This document shows, in pieces, positions 11,301 through 24,028 of a stretch of 64,000 nt of DNA. Position numbers and translations under genes: made by a program. The notes below the pieces were generated by a model. That model ran no database searches. It was not told the DNA's origin and saw nothing but the letters and a program-made list of their open reading frames with translations. Source of the DNA: Phellopilus nigrolimitatus (Eukaryota; Basidiomycota; Agaricomycetes; Hymenochaetales; Hymenochaetaceae); contig JAJOHG010000005.1 of assembly GCA_021029095.1 (NCBI GenBank), positions 744,001 to 808,000 of the forward strand, in the 5' to 3' direction. The stretch's first letter is position 1. Every line of letters begins with the position of its first letter.

Positions 11301-12343
11301 GATCTACGAGCACGTCACATCTGGAGAATGCTTACTAAAAAAAAGCCCAAGAATTGAATATAGATACTAACCTAATCTTTCTGCTGCGGCAACTGTCACA
11401 GGCACGCTGGGTCTTAGTACGCTTCTTGTGCATGTCACTAGCTACAGAAAAGTCAGTAGGCTTTTTCACCTTCAATTAATTTTACACACCCGACTCTTCA
11501 GCATCAGAAGCCACAGATCCCTTGCCTTTGCTGGATTCCGCTGTGCCCTTCCTCTTCCGCTTAGACACTGGTCCAGACGAAACTGACGGCTCAGGCGGCG
11601 GGGGCTGAGGTTCAGCCGGCGGAGCCGGGGGTGGCGAGTATCCAGGAACTGGGTAGGGAGGATAATTCGGGTACGGGTGGTGATACTGGTGAGAGGGGTA
11701 GTGCTGCATAGGGTGGTACCCATACGGCGGAGGTGCGTGCACGATGCCATTATGTGGACTCGGCGCAGTGTGATACGGAGAAGGGGCGGCGGGATGTGAA
11801 TGCGCATAAGGGGAGCCGTTTACGGGATAGCCGGGGTTCATTCTCGGTGGCGGGGGATATGCAATATGCGGGGGTAGGCTGTATTGATGCTGAGCCTGCG
11901 GCGGCAGCGGCAGCGGCTGAGCTTGCGGCTGGGATGCTGGAGCCGGAGTCGGGGTCGGCTGGGCGGTGGCTGCCTGTGCCGCCTGAGTGGCTGTCTGCCG
12001 ACGCGACTTGGAACCCGGCTGCTTGTGCGCTTTCACGGGTTTGCTACTTGCAGAAGCGCGAGCCGAGCTGACGACTGGCTGAGTGGTGGTCGGAGGTCTA
12101 GAGGTGTTGCCCGTCGATGTAGTAGTATCCGCAAGGGCTGTCGGTTAAACGCTGAGATTAATTATTGTGCGCATAATATCGCATAATATTAAAATAGAAT
12201 AAAAATACGAAGACAGGGACGGAGGAAACGGATAAAGAAATAGACGTACGATCCTGTGCCGTGTCTGATGCCGGTGGAGGATTGGCAGGGGAGGTGCGAG
12301 ATGGCCCCCGAGTCTGATTTTGACTTCTCGACTTTTCATCCAT
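8316..12343 (-). CDS. Zn2Cys6 fungal-specific transcription factor
   Basis: Nuclear DNA-binding regulator of the Gal4-type class. Twelve exons (8316-8476, 8534-9275, 9345-9464, 9577-9803, 9858-9982, 10034-10183, 10236-10330, 10398-10966, 11082-11320, 11372-11441, 11490-12137, 12250-12343) add to exactly 1080 codons. Residues 1-245 are Pro/Gln/Tyr-rich. The zinc cluster has Cys262, 265, 272, 283, 286 and 293 (RACDSCRSRKIRCD, then CQHCKQYGFEC), followed by a basic KKKR stretch. The fungal_trans (PF04082-type) middle domain follows, with AQDLGLHR, MRRRVWGACVITDRW and YGHPYMIDV. After it comes FWRVFMRISYSCPAHLK and a long Ser-rich tail ending in poly-Gln. One intron (9276-9344) fits best with a GC donor (AAG|GCTAGT). 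Targets cannot be told from sequence. Its 5' end faces the tail of the Erf2 gene. Confidence 0.9.
8328..8390. repeat. Trinucleotide repeats (TTG)4 and (CTG)5 encoding Gln runs
   Basis: On the plus strand 8328-8339 is (TTG)4 and 8376-8390 is (CTG)5. Read on the minus strand they encode two short glutamine runs in the C-terminal tail of the zinc-cluster factor. Such runs are prone to length change. Confidence 0.85.
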
Positions 12344-12992
12344 TCCTCTTGACTTTACCTTGCCGTTAGTAATAAGGCTTAGTATGAACTCCGATTTGGC
12401 ACGGGGTTGATATTGCCTGCACTGCAGCAAATCGTCTGCGAGCTGCAATCAAATTTGCGCCTTCCGTAGGCTCAGCCGATAACTAGAGACTGTGCGCGCA
12501 GAGCTGCGAAAGTACACGAGGGCGTGCGGGGTGGATGGTTCGCCGTCGTTCGAGTTAAGAGACAAACATCGTGGGGTGCCGAGCATCACGGGGCATAGCC
12601 GGTTTAAGCGCCGCTTTAATCTGTTCCTGGCATTCCGGCATTTTGCGGCATGGTCTTCCCGCAAGTGCTCGGCGTGTTCGGCCCTGACTCTTGTTCTCCG
12701 GCTGGCCGGCGCGCAGTCAGATTTTCCGTGATGACTGATCCGCTCCCTCGACATTATTCTGGAAAGTCATTCTGCTGCCTCTGTATATACTTGCCTTACG
12801 CGCCTTTAGCATAAAGATACCAAAATACGGAGGTAGTTATACTGAATGCGTCTCAGCACCAGTCAGTCGTGCATAAACTTGAATTTTGCATTACTTGACA
12901 GTAAGATATGCTGACAACAACGTTGACTGGATAAATATATCATCCAGGAAAAAGCTCGGAAAAAATAACAAAAAACATATCAATAGCTTCTA
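12344..12992. promoter_or_regulatory. Upstream region of the zinc-cluster factor and downstream region of Erf2
   Basis: 649 bp between two minus-strand genes. The part next to the transcription factor should be its promoter and 5' leader. The part near 12900-12990 is AT-rich and fits an Erf2 3' UTR. Overlapping open frames on both strands at 12449-12754 show no recognisable protein. I see no clear regulatory motif. Confidence 0.35.
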
Positions 12993-15545
12993 TTACGTCC
13001 CTTGCTCTTTCCCAGTCGCTTCCTCTATCTCCGCACCGGGGTTGGGTTCCCGTCTATCTTCGGTCGCAATCTCAGCAGCCTCCAACCACGACATCCCCTG
13101 AGCACGACAGAGCATCTCTGCGAGATTGTGTCGCCAGTTGCCAAGCGCGAACGGATTCGGGGGAGCTGGGCTATCCACCAGAGTCTTGTGCGCCGAATTG
13201 CGAATCTGTAAGAATCAGCTTATTAGACTTTCCATTGGTCCAGAAGAGAGATACATACTTGTTCGATCGTCGTAAGGTTTAACAAGAGAAGCTTAGCATA
13301 TCCAACGAATCATGGCCATGAGCATATGATACGACTAGCAAAGCAAAGCAAAAAAAAAAAGAACATACCCGCAAGTGGTATCCGAGCAATCCTCCGACCG
13401 GCCAGATAACGATTGCACCCATGATAAACACCACAGCGCTACCTGCGCTCGCGCCCCGGCGCAGCGATTCCCCGGCGCTGATGTGCCCGTCGTGCGCTTG
13501 AATCACCAAGTGCAGTGCCGAGGTGCATATGATCAGGCACAGAGTAAGCGTCTGATATAATTAGAATTACGTCATTAAGGCACCCGTGATTGTCGAGATC
13601 GTGGTGGCGGTGCTTACCGCAGAAGTGAGCAACAAAATGAACGATGTGTAATTACGCCGACCAACGCAGTTGTTCACCCACTGGCAGTGATGGTCGCATC
13701 CATCCACGCAGTTGTCGCACTAAAAAACAACGTCGAACGCACAAGAATAAGAGTAAGTCGTGCAGTTCGCATGCGATATAGATGCCATGCGACCTCACCA
13801 TTCTACAGTGGCTTGATCTCGGAGGTCGATAAATTCGGCAAGCCTGGCAGTACTTTACTCGAACCCTGCAGGGTTTCATCGAATATATATTTCATTAGTT
13901 CCATAGAATGGATGAACGTGAAAGTGATAAACCTCCACGCCCAAGAAGATAATTTTGAAGGCACTCACACGCCTGAGCGGACCTTAAGGTCTCTGGGAAG
14001 AGGCGCCTGCACCCCGCTGTTCGAAGTCAAGGTGTTTGGATAAGGTGGGTCGGGGTCAAGATTACGAGGCAAAATTCCAGGATCACTAAAAGCCTAGATT
14101 GTGGTTGGTTTGATAATTCTGAATTGTGAAGTGTAAGAACTCACTGTAGCCATCATGTTCGCGATAGTTATCAGGCACATATACGCGCCTATAATCGCCA
14201 CAGCTGGACTCTCGTGCTTCCACCACCAAACAGCAGTCGTCCCCGACCATGCTCCTGCGATTCCCAGCAACACAATCACTGAGCAGACGAACGGCCATAC
14301 GCTATCGCCACCCGTAAGAAACCTGCCCTTAAAGAAGAACGTGTTCCTCGAAGGATGCAGCCTGTACTTCTGCACGTATTTTCCGGATGGGTCAAGAACG
14401 GGAGTTCGCGAAGCAGGAGGTTGTGTTGACGGAGGAACGGGGTTAAAGTCCGGGAAAAGGGGCTGGAAGAGCGAGTTGCGCTTTCGCCGAGAAAGGCTGG
14501 AAGAAGCGTTCGCATTACTGGTGATATTCATCGTACCCTCCTCGTCAATCATGACGCCAGAACTGGACTTAATCTCGAAGTAAGGCTCGTCTTCGTCGCG
14601 ATCCCGAGACTCGAGATCCTCCATGTTTGTCGGCAGCCTCGAACCTTTAGCAAAAGCGCTGTCTGCCATCTGCGTATCTCCACTCAGAGTCCTCCGCAAA
14701 AACTTCTCCAGACTTGTGCGAACGCGTCCACCAATATAAATACCTTCGCCGTCACTTCTCTTGGTCCCATTTCCTTCGCTCCATTTTCCGTGACCTCCGA
14801 TACCTGGGGCCTTATGCCCTGATGTACTTCGATTGACAGTGGGACGCGTAAGAACCGGCGGCTTGGGTTTCTGGCCTATTGGGAGAAGCGGCTCTCTGCT
14901 AACCTTCGTGGAAAAGTTGCGCGACGGAACACTCGTTCCCGCAGAAGCGTTTGTGTTGGATGTCAAACCAGCTCTTTCTTTACCATTGCCATTGGACCCG
15001 GGCTCGTCACTCGTGATAGATGCCTGCGCGAAGCTGTCCGAGCCAGCCGATTCAGGTCGCGAGTCGCTTGGGTCCACAAGTACGTTCGAACGTGGGACAG
15101 AGGACAAGGGGACAGCGTTGTAGGTGAAGTTGTGATTATTGAAATTGGAAATAGGGCCGAAGTCGGTGTAGAAGGTCGGACGAGAAGGATGGAAAAACGA
15201 TGCCGAAGGTAGAATACCACCCGCATGTGTCGAGCTTACAAGCGATGGGGGCGAAACAGACTGAGCCTGGGCGCCCGAAGTAGAAGTAAGTGTGAAGGTC
15301 GTCGAATATGCGGACGGGGAGCGTGGTGCAGCATGGCCTACGGTGGCCACACCTGTATGCGGAGTACGTGAACGGGAGGTAATAGAGCCGTTCCGTCCAA
15401 GTCCAACAGTGCTGGTATCGTTGCTTTTCGCAGAATCAGCCGTGCGCGGAAGGGGGACATGGGCGGGATCGACATTGCGATCGCTGTCGGTGCCTTCTGC
15501 GCGAAGGTGAAGAGGAGGCAAATAATGCGGGCGGTCGAGAGCCAT
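12993..15545 (-). CDS. Erf2-like DHHC protein S-palmitoyltransferase
   Basis: Membrane palmitoyltransferase that attaches fatty acid to cysteines of proteins such as Ras, probably at the ER or Golgi. Exons are 14145-15545, 13969-14093, 13799-13865, 13618-13719, 13369-13551, 13259-13291 and 12993-13205. They sum to 708 codons. The first 400 or so residues are Ser/Pro-rich and disordered. Transmembrane stretches follow (for example [17 protein letters not shown] and [16 protein letters not shown]). The cysteine-rich core runs [20 protein letters not shown], then [18 protein letters not shown], with the catalytic DHHC at 540-543. Two more membrane helices and NLTTIEQIRN come next, and the tail matches Erf2. 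The frame stays open upstream to an ATG at 15968; I chose the later ATG because it begins a clean Pro-rich start and leaves promoter space for the divergent UBC9. Confidence 0.92.
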
Positions 15546-16094
15546 GCAGGGATTGATCGCAACGTAAGGAGGTGACGAGAAGTATGAGCAGGTTTTGTCG
15601 AAAGTGTGTACCAAAAAAGGAGCGTCTTGTACCAAGCGAGGGCGTCTAATGGAGAGACTCACACTAGAGGAAAAATAAAAAAAGAGTAACGCAGAACGAG
15701 CAGAGTGAATATGGTCAGACGAAGACGGAAGTACGGAGGTTACTTCGAGTCCGTATCGACTGTCGAGTTTGTAATGTTTCCAGTGATACGTCCGGAGAGT
15801 GTCGAGGACGCCGAGCAACGCCTCAGCGGGCGATGGTGTATGTGGCGGCCGAGAGGGAAAGGGCTGCTCAGAGGGCAATTCGGGTCGCTTGCAGGCGACC
15901 GAGCTGCGCTGGCTGGGTACAACCTCAATCGGGAAGAGTTCGAAGACGCGTTGTATTTGGCCGGACAAACAGCGCGCTCATTGACGCACGCGAACTGACT
16001 TCCACCTTGATAAAACCACCGTTGGCCCTTCACAGTTTACTTCAGCTCATACACATCCATTCGGTTGTATTCCTTGTCTTCATCCGCCGCTAAA
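15546..16094. promoter_or_regulatory. Divergent promoter region of ERF2 and UBC9
   Basis: 549 bp between two head-to-head genes. The Erf2 frame stays open into this gap on the minus strand (to 15968), so part of it may be coding or leader. The stretch before the UBC9 ATG is pyrimidine-rich. No TATA box or known site stands out. Confidence 0.4.
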
Positions 16095-16966
16095 ATGGCT
16101 GGTATCTGTCGCACCCGTCTCGCCGAAGAGCGGAAACAATGGCGGAAGGATCACCCTTTCGTACGTCTCAAGGCATGCTGGTTCACGCGATCAACTCTGA
16201 TGGAAGTTGCACTTGTCTAGGGCTTCTATGCGCGGCCTGCAAAGGCTGGAGATGGCTCGATGAACCTCATGGAATGGGAGGTTGGCATTCCTGGCAAACA
16301 GGGTGTATGTCTATATCTAGCCTCCTTACTGTCGCTTGTTTCTACTCACGATATATTACAGACAGCTTGGGAAGGTGGTATATACAAGCTTCAAATGATC
16401 TTCCCAGAGGGTATACTTATTCTTCCTTTGCATAATCGACAACACTTAATGACCGTCATCTTCAGACTATCCTACAAAACCTCCCAAATGTGGGCCTAAC
16501 TTTCCGCTTTCGTCTTTCCCACTCATCCGTTTGTAGGTAAATTTACTCCTCCCTTATTCCATCCAAACGTCTACCCTTCGGGAACCGTTTGTCTGTCCAT
16601 TCTGGATGAGGAGAAGTCGTGGAAGCCAGCAATCACGATCAAGCAGGTCAATACGTTGCTCAGTTATTGCTCATACTGTTCATACAAATTTCACGATAAA
16701 ATATCCAGATTGTTCTCGGAATCCAAGATTTACTCACTGATCCAAACGTGAATGACCCTGCGCAAAGTGACGCGTACACGATGTTCAAGTAAGACGATCA
16801 TCTGGCTAGTTGAAATCGTCTTCGTATGCTGAGTATTCTCTTCGCAGAAACGACAGGGTAGCTTATGAGTAAGTCATTGTGCATTACGTTTCGCGAGAAG
16901 ATTTCTGACATTCGCTTATGCAGACGGAAGGTCAAACAGCAGGCTCGGGAAAACGTACCGAAGTAG
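16095..16966 (+). CDS. UBC9: SUMO-conjugating E2 enzyme UBC9
   Basis: E2 enzyme that takes SUMO from the E1 and passes it to target lysines, mainly in the nucleus. Eight exons (16095-16160, 16221-16304, 16362-16410, 16466-16489, 16537-16646, 16709-16788, 16848-16868, 16924-16966) give exactly 158 residues, the usual length. The catalytic cysteine falls at residue 93 in [15 protein letters not shown], the same number as in the human and yeast enzymes. Other family marks are [19 protein letters not shown] near the N terminus, WEVGIPGK, and [14 protein letters not shown]. Two exons are only 21 and 24 nt long, and all introns are 47-67 nt. The ATG sits in a good AAAATGG context. Confidence 0.98.
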
Positions 16967-17702
16967 CTGCGGAATGGAGCACTGCCGTACACATTTTCTG
17001 TCCCCCCTTTCCCTCGCCAGTCCCTTCCCATTCGCCCGTGTGACTTGTCTCTCATCGCTCTTGCTATTGGAAGGTCGCATGAGGATCTATTATCTATGTT
17101 TACTTTCTGGTGTATTTTCCAGTCCACAAATGTGAAATGTAGCTCGCTATTCCCCATCGGCGATCACTTTATATACTGGAAAGGGCAATTTACCCCATGC
17201 GTCATGACGACTTGATGCAGTGACAAGAAATTTTACATTGCTGTACAGTATGCTTCCTTTTTTTGTGAACTTTTTAATTTAATTTTGTCTATGCCCCTTT
17301 CGACACGATTTTTAAGCTTGACACGATTGCATGTATTTTTCTGCAGAAGGGTCTTCCTCGATTTGAATGAGTGCACTGTTGGGTTTGACGAAGAGCGGCG
17401 ATTTTGGGGTTTTGATGTTATGTTGACAGGCGCTGATCCTAAGTACGGATCGACGTAAATGGTCGCGTGGGACACCGTGTTTAGGGCCGGCGTTGCTAGT
17501 CTTTAGCCGTCGACAACGCGAACAGCTCTCTCAAGACTCACACTCGCCGTTCTCCAGCCATCAGGTTCTCTTCCATCAACTCCCTCCGTATCGACGCAGT
17601 GGCTTGCCATTGCGCTCGTCCACTCTTTATCGCTCTTTAACTTGCAACAAATTTTCTCTCTGCTCAACATTCGTCAGTCCACTCAGCTCTTGACGTCTCA
17701 CC
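16967..17702. promoter_or_regulatory. UBC9 3' region and FKS1 promoter
   Basis: 736 bp between two plus-strand genes. The first 200 bp fit a UBC9 3' UTR. The block before the FKS1 ATG (about 17540-17702) is C/T-rich, as in many fungal leaders. A nonamer, GACACGATT, occurs twice with an 18-bp period (17302 and 17320). I see no gene here. Confidence 0.4.
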
Positions 17703-20700
17703 ATGGCTGGCCAACCTGGTTACGGCCCCCCAAATCCAAACAACCCCCGTAATCCGTTCCAGTCCCCTCAGGCCTACTTTCAGCCGCCCGGCAGAGAGTA
17801 CGATACCGAGTCTGACAGTGGCAGCACGTACGGGCCCCGCAATGGCCAGCCGTACAACAGTACAACCCACCTCAACTCGAATGATCCCTACGGTGAGAAT
17901 TTTGTGTTTTTCATACTTGGTTCTTTTTCTGAATGGCTGTCCTTAGTTCGAGGCGACAACGAATCTGAAGTCGATGTCTATGGCAATCACTATGAGCCCT
18001 CGATTGACTCGCGCATAGGTCCTAGTTACCCCTCCGGCATAAGCAACTATTCTGATATGCCCGGTCCGAGAGGCAGCAAGGACCCATATCCCGCCTGGAC
18101 AGCCGACCGACAGATTCCCATGTCTACTGAGTGAGTTTTGTTCGTTTTCGTCAGACTCGCCAAGCGAGGGGCAGTGTTCGAAGTTGTTCGAACTGTGGGA
18201 CTTCGGCTATAAGCAATCCGGGCGACATTGATCTGAATCCTGGTTTTCCCAAAAGACATTCGGAGCTACTGGACCTCATTTTTCTATTCCGTGCAGAGCA
18301 GCGTAACTAATGAGTATATTTGTGCAGGGAAATAGAGGACATTTTCCTCGATCTGACGCAGAAATTCGGTTTCCAGCGCGACTCTATGCGTAACATGTTC
18401 GATTTCACGATGACGCTTCTCGACAGCCGTGCTTCCCGGATGACTCCTAACCAGGCGCTCCTCACGCTACACGCGGATTATATCGGTGGTCAAAATGCCA
18501 ACTACCGGAAGTGGTATTTTGCTGCTCAGCTCAATCTAGATGATGCTGTTGGGCAGACGCAAAACCCTGGCTTGCAGCGTCTGCGCACAGTGCGGGGAAC
18601 AAAACGGACTACTGGCGAAAAGTCGCTAAACAGCGCTCTGGATCGCTGGCGCCACGCGATGAACAACATGAGCCAGTACGATCGGTTACGCCAGATCGCA
18701 CTGTACCTGCTATGCTGGGGTGAGGCGGGCAACGTCCGCTTCATGTCGGAGTGTATGTGCTTCATTTTTAAGTGTGCTGATGACTACTATCGGTCGCCCG
18801 AGTGTCAGAACAGGGTAGATCCTGTCCCGGAGGGTCTGTATTTGCATACTGTCGTCAAGCCTCTTTATCGTTTCCTCCGCGATCAGGGGTACGAAAAGCT
18901 GGACGGGAAGTTTGTGAGGAGAGAGAGAGATCACCACGAGATCATTGGATACGATGATGTCAATCAGCTATTCTGGTATCCAGAGGGTTTGGCTCGCATC
19001 ATTCTTAATGACAAGGTCTGGATAGAAATCATATAATGATGAATTTCGTAGCTAACTGCGTTTGATAGACTCGTCTGGTTGATATCCCTCCTGCTCAGCG
19101 TTTCATGAAATTCGAGCGCATTGACTGGAACAAGGTATTCTTCAAGACTTTTTACGAAAAACGGTCGATCCTCCACCTTCTCGTCAATTTCAATCGCATC
19201 TGGATCTTACATATCAGCCCTTACTGGTTCTACACTGCCTTTAACTCTCCCAGGGTGTATGCCCCTGTCAATACGACGCATCCATCCCCAGCTATGGAAT
19301 GGTCTGCAACGGCCTTAGGAGGTGCCGTCTCTACGCTCATCATGATTGCTGCCACTCTCGCCGAGTTCTCCCACATTCCGACGACTTGGAATAATGCCTC
19401 TCATCTTACCGGTCGCCTATTCATCCTTTTGTTCCTTCTAGCGCTCACTGCAGGCCCTACGTTCTACATTGCCATTACGCAAGGCAAAACGAAAAGCAAC
19501 ATTCCTCTGATTTTGGGCATCGTACAGTTCTTCATCTCCGTCGTGGTCACGGTACTATTTGCCATCATTCCGTCTGGACGTATGTTTGGTGATCGCGTGG
19601 CCGGGAAGTCACGAAAGTACATGGCGAGTCAGACTTTCACTGCTTCGTATCCCGACCTCGATAGGAAGGCGCGTCTCGCCTCCATCATAATGTGGATTCT
19701 CATCTTCGGCTGTAAATTGTCTGAGTCGTATTTCTTCCTGACGAGTTCGTTCAGTGGACCGATCGCTGTCATGGTGAACACGAAGGTGCAGGGTTGCAGC
19801 GACAAGTATTTTGGTTCAAACCTTTGTAGGAACCAAGTGCCCATCACGCTCGCCATCATGTATTTTATGGACCTGATTCTGTTCTTCTTGGACACATATC
19901 TTTGGTACATTATTTGGCTCGTTGTGTTTAGCATCGCGCGCTCGTTCAATCTTGGTTTATCAATTTGGACGCCGTGGAAGGATGTTTACACACGAATGCC
20001 GAAGCGTATTTATGCCAAGCTCCTCGCTACTGCGGAAATGGAGGTCAAGTACAAGCCGAAGGTAAAATTACAAGAACACGTCAGTCGTTCTGGACTGATT
20101 GGTTTCTTCTAGGTGCTGGTATCGCAGATCTGGAACGCAATCGTCATCTCGATGTACAGAGAGCACTTACTTTCCATCGACCATGTCCAGCGCCTTCTCT
20201 ACCATCAGGTTGACGGACCAGACGGTAGACGAACTCTCCGTGCTCCTCCATTCTTCACGGCCCAGAATAGCAAGACGTTGAGGGGCAACTTCTTCCCTCC
20301 TGGCGGTGAAGCTGAGCGACGCATCTCATTCTTCGCATCGTCATTGACCACCGAGCTCCCCGAACCGCTTCCTGTTGATGCGATGCCTACATTCACCGTC
20401 CTCGTCCCTCATTATTCCGAGAAGATTCTTTTGAGCTTGCGGGAAATTATTCGTGAAGAGGATCAAAACACTCGTGTCACCCTTTTGGAATATCTCAAGC
20501 AACTTCATCCGGTCGAATGGGATAATTTTGTTAAGGACACGAAGATCCTTGCTGAGGAGTCTTCAGCGTTCGGCACAGAGAGCAGTCCTTTCGGTGGCCC
20601 GGACGAGAAGCCAAAAAAGACTGATGATCTTCCGTTCTACTGCATCGGTTTTAAGACAGCGTCTCCCGAATACACTCTACGCACACGCATTTGGGCTTCT

Positions 20701-23689
20701 CTCCGCGCACAGACGCTGTATCGTACCGTATCGGGCATGATGAACTACTCGAAAGCCATTAAGCTCTTGTATCGTGTGGAAAATCCCGAAGTCGTTCAAC
20801 TTTTCAGCGGCGCCACAGACAGGCTCGAGCGTGAGTTAGAACGCATGGCTCGCAGGAAGTTCCGTTTTTGCATCTCCATGCAGCGTTTTTCGAAGTTCAA
20901 CGCGCAGGAGCTCGAGAATGCTGAGTTTTTGCTTCGTGCATACCCGGATCTGCAGATCGCGTACCTCGACGAAGAGCCTCCAAAGCAAAAAGGTGGTGAG
21001 CCACGGCTTTTCTCAGCTCTCATTGATGGACACTCGGAGGTCGACGACAACGGGAAGCGCAAGCCAAAGTTCCGCATTGAGCTTCCTGGCAATCCCATCA
21101 TAGGTGACGGAAAATCGGACAATCAGAACCACGCGATCGTGTTCTATCGTGGGGAGTATCTCCAGCTCATTGACGCTAATCAGGACAACTATTTGGAGGA
21201 ATGTCTTAAGATCCGTAACATCTTGGGCGAGTTTGAGGAGTATTCGATTTCCAGCCAGAGCCCATACGCTCAATGGGGACACAAGGAGTTTAAGAAGGCA
21301 CCTGTAGCTATCATTGGTACTCGCGAGTACATCTTTTCGGAGAATATTGGCGTGCTTGGTGATATTGCGGCCGGTAAGGAGCAGACGTTCGGTACGATGA
21401 CAGCTCGTGCCTTGGCTTGGATCGGTGGGAAGCTGCATTACGGACACCCCGATTTCCTGAATGCCTTGTTCATGAACACACGCGGCGGTGTCTCGAAGGC
21501 GCAGAAGGGTCTTCATCTGAATGAGGATATCTTCGCTGGAATGAATGCTTTCGGACGCGGTGGGCGTATCAAGCACTCTGAATACTACCAGTGCGGTAAA
21601 GGACGTGATCTTGGTTTTGGAACTATTCTTAACTTCCAGACGAAGATCGGCACTGGTATGGGTGAGCAGATGCTTAGCCGGGAGTACTATTACCTTGGAA
21701 CGCAGCTGCCTATCGACCGTTTCCTCACGTTTTATTATGGTCATCCGGGCTTCCACATGAACAACATCCTCATCATTTTCTCTGTTCGGGTTTTCATGAT
21801 AACTCGTAAGTCTTGTATTTCATTGGCAAAAAGTGAACATTCTGCTGACAAAAACTACCCAGTTCTGTTCCTCGGCACACTAAACAAGTCGCTTGCGATC
21901 TGTAAAGTGGACGTATTTGGGGATCCGATTGCAGGCCAGGGTGGATGCTACAATCTTGATTCTGCGTTTGGTTGGATTAAGCGCTGCGTTGTCTCCATTT
22001 TCTTGGTCTTCTTCATTGCTTTCTTGCCTTTGTTCTTACAGGGTAAGTTTTAATTCTTATGTGTGTATTCTCACAGACTGATTTCTACATGATTCAAGAA
22101 CTCGTGGAACGAGGAACCGCATCCGCGGTGATTCGTCTTGCCAAGCACTTCCTTTCATTGTCACCCATTTTTGAGGTGTTTTCGACGCAAATCTACTCGC
22201 AGGCAATTTTGAGCAATCTTACCTTTGGTGGAGCCCGATACATTGCGACTGGTCGAGGTTTCGCTACGACTCGCATGTCCTTTAGCATTCTCTACTCTCG
22301 CTTCGCTGGGCCAAGCATTTATATGGGCATGCGAACTTTAATCTTGCTCCTCTACGCCACCATCACTGTATGGATTCCGCACTTGATCTACTTCTGGGTC
22401 TCCGTTCTGTCACTGTGTATAGCGCCTTTCGTATTCAACCCGCATCAGTTCTCAGTGGCAGACTTCATCATCGATTATCGAGAGTTCCTCCGCTGGATGT
22501 CTCGCGGCAACTCAAAGACGAAGGCGAGCAGTTGGTACGGCTACTGCCGACTTTCTCGGACTATGATTACTGGTTTCAAAAGGAAGAAACTTGGCCAACC
22601 TTCTGATAAAATGTCTGGCGATACTCCTCGTGCACGATGGAAGACTGTGGTGTTCTCCGAAGTCATAGGTCCCTTGCTGATGTCGGCGCTGTTTATCATT
22701 GCGTATATGTTTGTTAAGTCGTTCCCCGACCAAAATGGCCATCAACCACCCAGTCCGCTCATCCGCATCGCTTTGATTGCCGTTGGGCCTATGGTTTGGA
22801 ACGCGGCTGTCCTTCTGGCCCTGTTCGTCATGTCTTTGTTCCTGGGACCGATGCTGCAAAGCTGTTGTGCGAAGTTCGCGTCTGTTATGGCTGCAACTGC
22901 GCACTTGCTCTCCTTAGTCGGTATCATCGCATTCTTCGAGTTTTTCGTAAGTAAACTTTCCTGACATCTGAGAATTGAGGCTGATTTCTCTTTTCACCGG
23001 CGCAGTGGTTCCTTGAGCTGTGGGATGCCTCGCACGCTGTGCTTGGTCTTATTTGCATTGTCTCGATCCAACGTACTGTTCAGAAGATCCTTATTTCTGT
23101 CTTCTTGTCGCGAGAGATGCAGCACGACGAAACTAATCGTGCTTGGTGGACGGGTAAATGGTACGGACGAGGACTGGGCAACCACGCGATGTCGCAACCT
23201 GCTCGAGAGTTTATTGTGAAGATCGTGGAAATGTCACTGTGGAGCTCTGACTTCCTTCTCGGACACTTGTTGTTATTTATCATGACGCCGCCGATTTTCA
23301 TTCCTTTCGTCGACCGCTTGCATTCGACCATGCTATGTGAGTGAAATAGATATTCGATACCCTATAAGCTCCGACTCACATTTTCCTCCAGTCTGGCTTC
23401 GTCCATCTAAACAGATCAGGCCTCCTTTGTTCTCGACGAAGCAGAAAAGGCAGCGCCGCTGGCTTGTAAGTAAAAGTGAACTGCTCGCCATTTGCGTATC
23501 TAAAGCATCTTCGACAGGTGCTTAAATTTGGCATTGTGTACATCTTCGCTCTATCGTTCTTTTCTGCCTTGATCATTTTGCGTATGTCTCTCAGTCAGTC
23601 AAAGATGATCCCTCTATTGACCCATTGTTTCAGCGGTGCTATTCCGAGATGCCATCAAGTTCAACTGCACACTGTGCACGAGTATCTAA
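17703..23689 (+). CDS. FKS1: 1,3-beta-D-glucan synthase catalytic subunit
   Basis: Integral plasma-membrane glycosyltransferase (GT48) that makes cell-wall 1,3-beta-glucan from UDP-glucose under Rho1 control; it is the echinocandin target in ascomycetes. Eleven exons (17703-17892, 17947-18130, 18328-19015, 19069-20061, 20113-21805, 21863-22042, 22099-22946, 23006-23336, 23392-23465, 23518-23581, 23634-23689) give 1766 residues. The N terminus is Pro/Asn-rich and cytosolic. The FKS1_dom1 region begins [20 protein letters not shown]. Membrane helices follow, then the large cytosolic catalytic block with RILCIGFK-like text, [18 protein letters not shown] and HYGHPDFLN, then a second set of helices. 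The introns include one of 197 nt, unusually long for this window. No frame problems. Confidence 0.97.
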
Positions 23690-24028
23690 CGGGCGTACTC
23701 TGAAGGCCCTTTAATAGATAGATACCCAGCGGATGGCGTCCGTACTGCTTTGGTTAACGCCCTGACACTTAATTCACGTTTGGACATGAATGTTTTTTGT
23801 TGCAATACTTGTTCATCTATAGCTATTTACATGGCTTACGCTGTTATAATAATTCAGTTTTGTAACAACATCGAGTGATTTGCTGCGACGAGATTGCGAT
23901 GAAGACGAGAGCCGTGGACGAAGAGGCTGTACGTACGGGATATGCCGTATGTAGGATTAGCGCGTCCTCGGAGGTAAACTTCCTTCAAATTCATGGTTTC
24001 CCGGGCAAAGTGACCTTGAACCCCGCTC
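23690..24028. other. Gap between FKS1 and PTC7-like gene
   Basis: 339 bp: the FKS1 3' UTR followed by the promoter of the phosphatase gene. AT-rich in the middle. Nothing else seen. Confidence 0.4.

Noticed and set aside
12449..12754. Overlapping open frames on both strands
   Set aside because: Neither looks like protein; they lie upstream of the zinc-cluster gene and probably reflect chance.
17302..17328. GACACGATT direct repeat with 18-bp period
   Set aside because: Only two copies, no known factor, and not near a core promoter; too weak to report as a finding.
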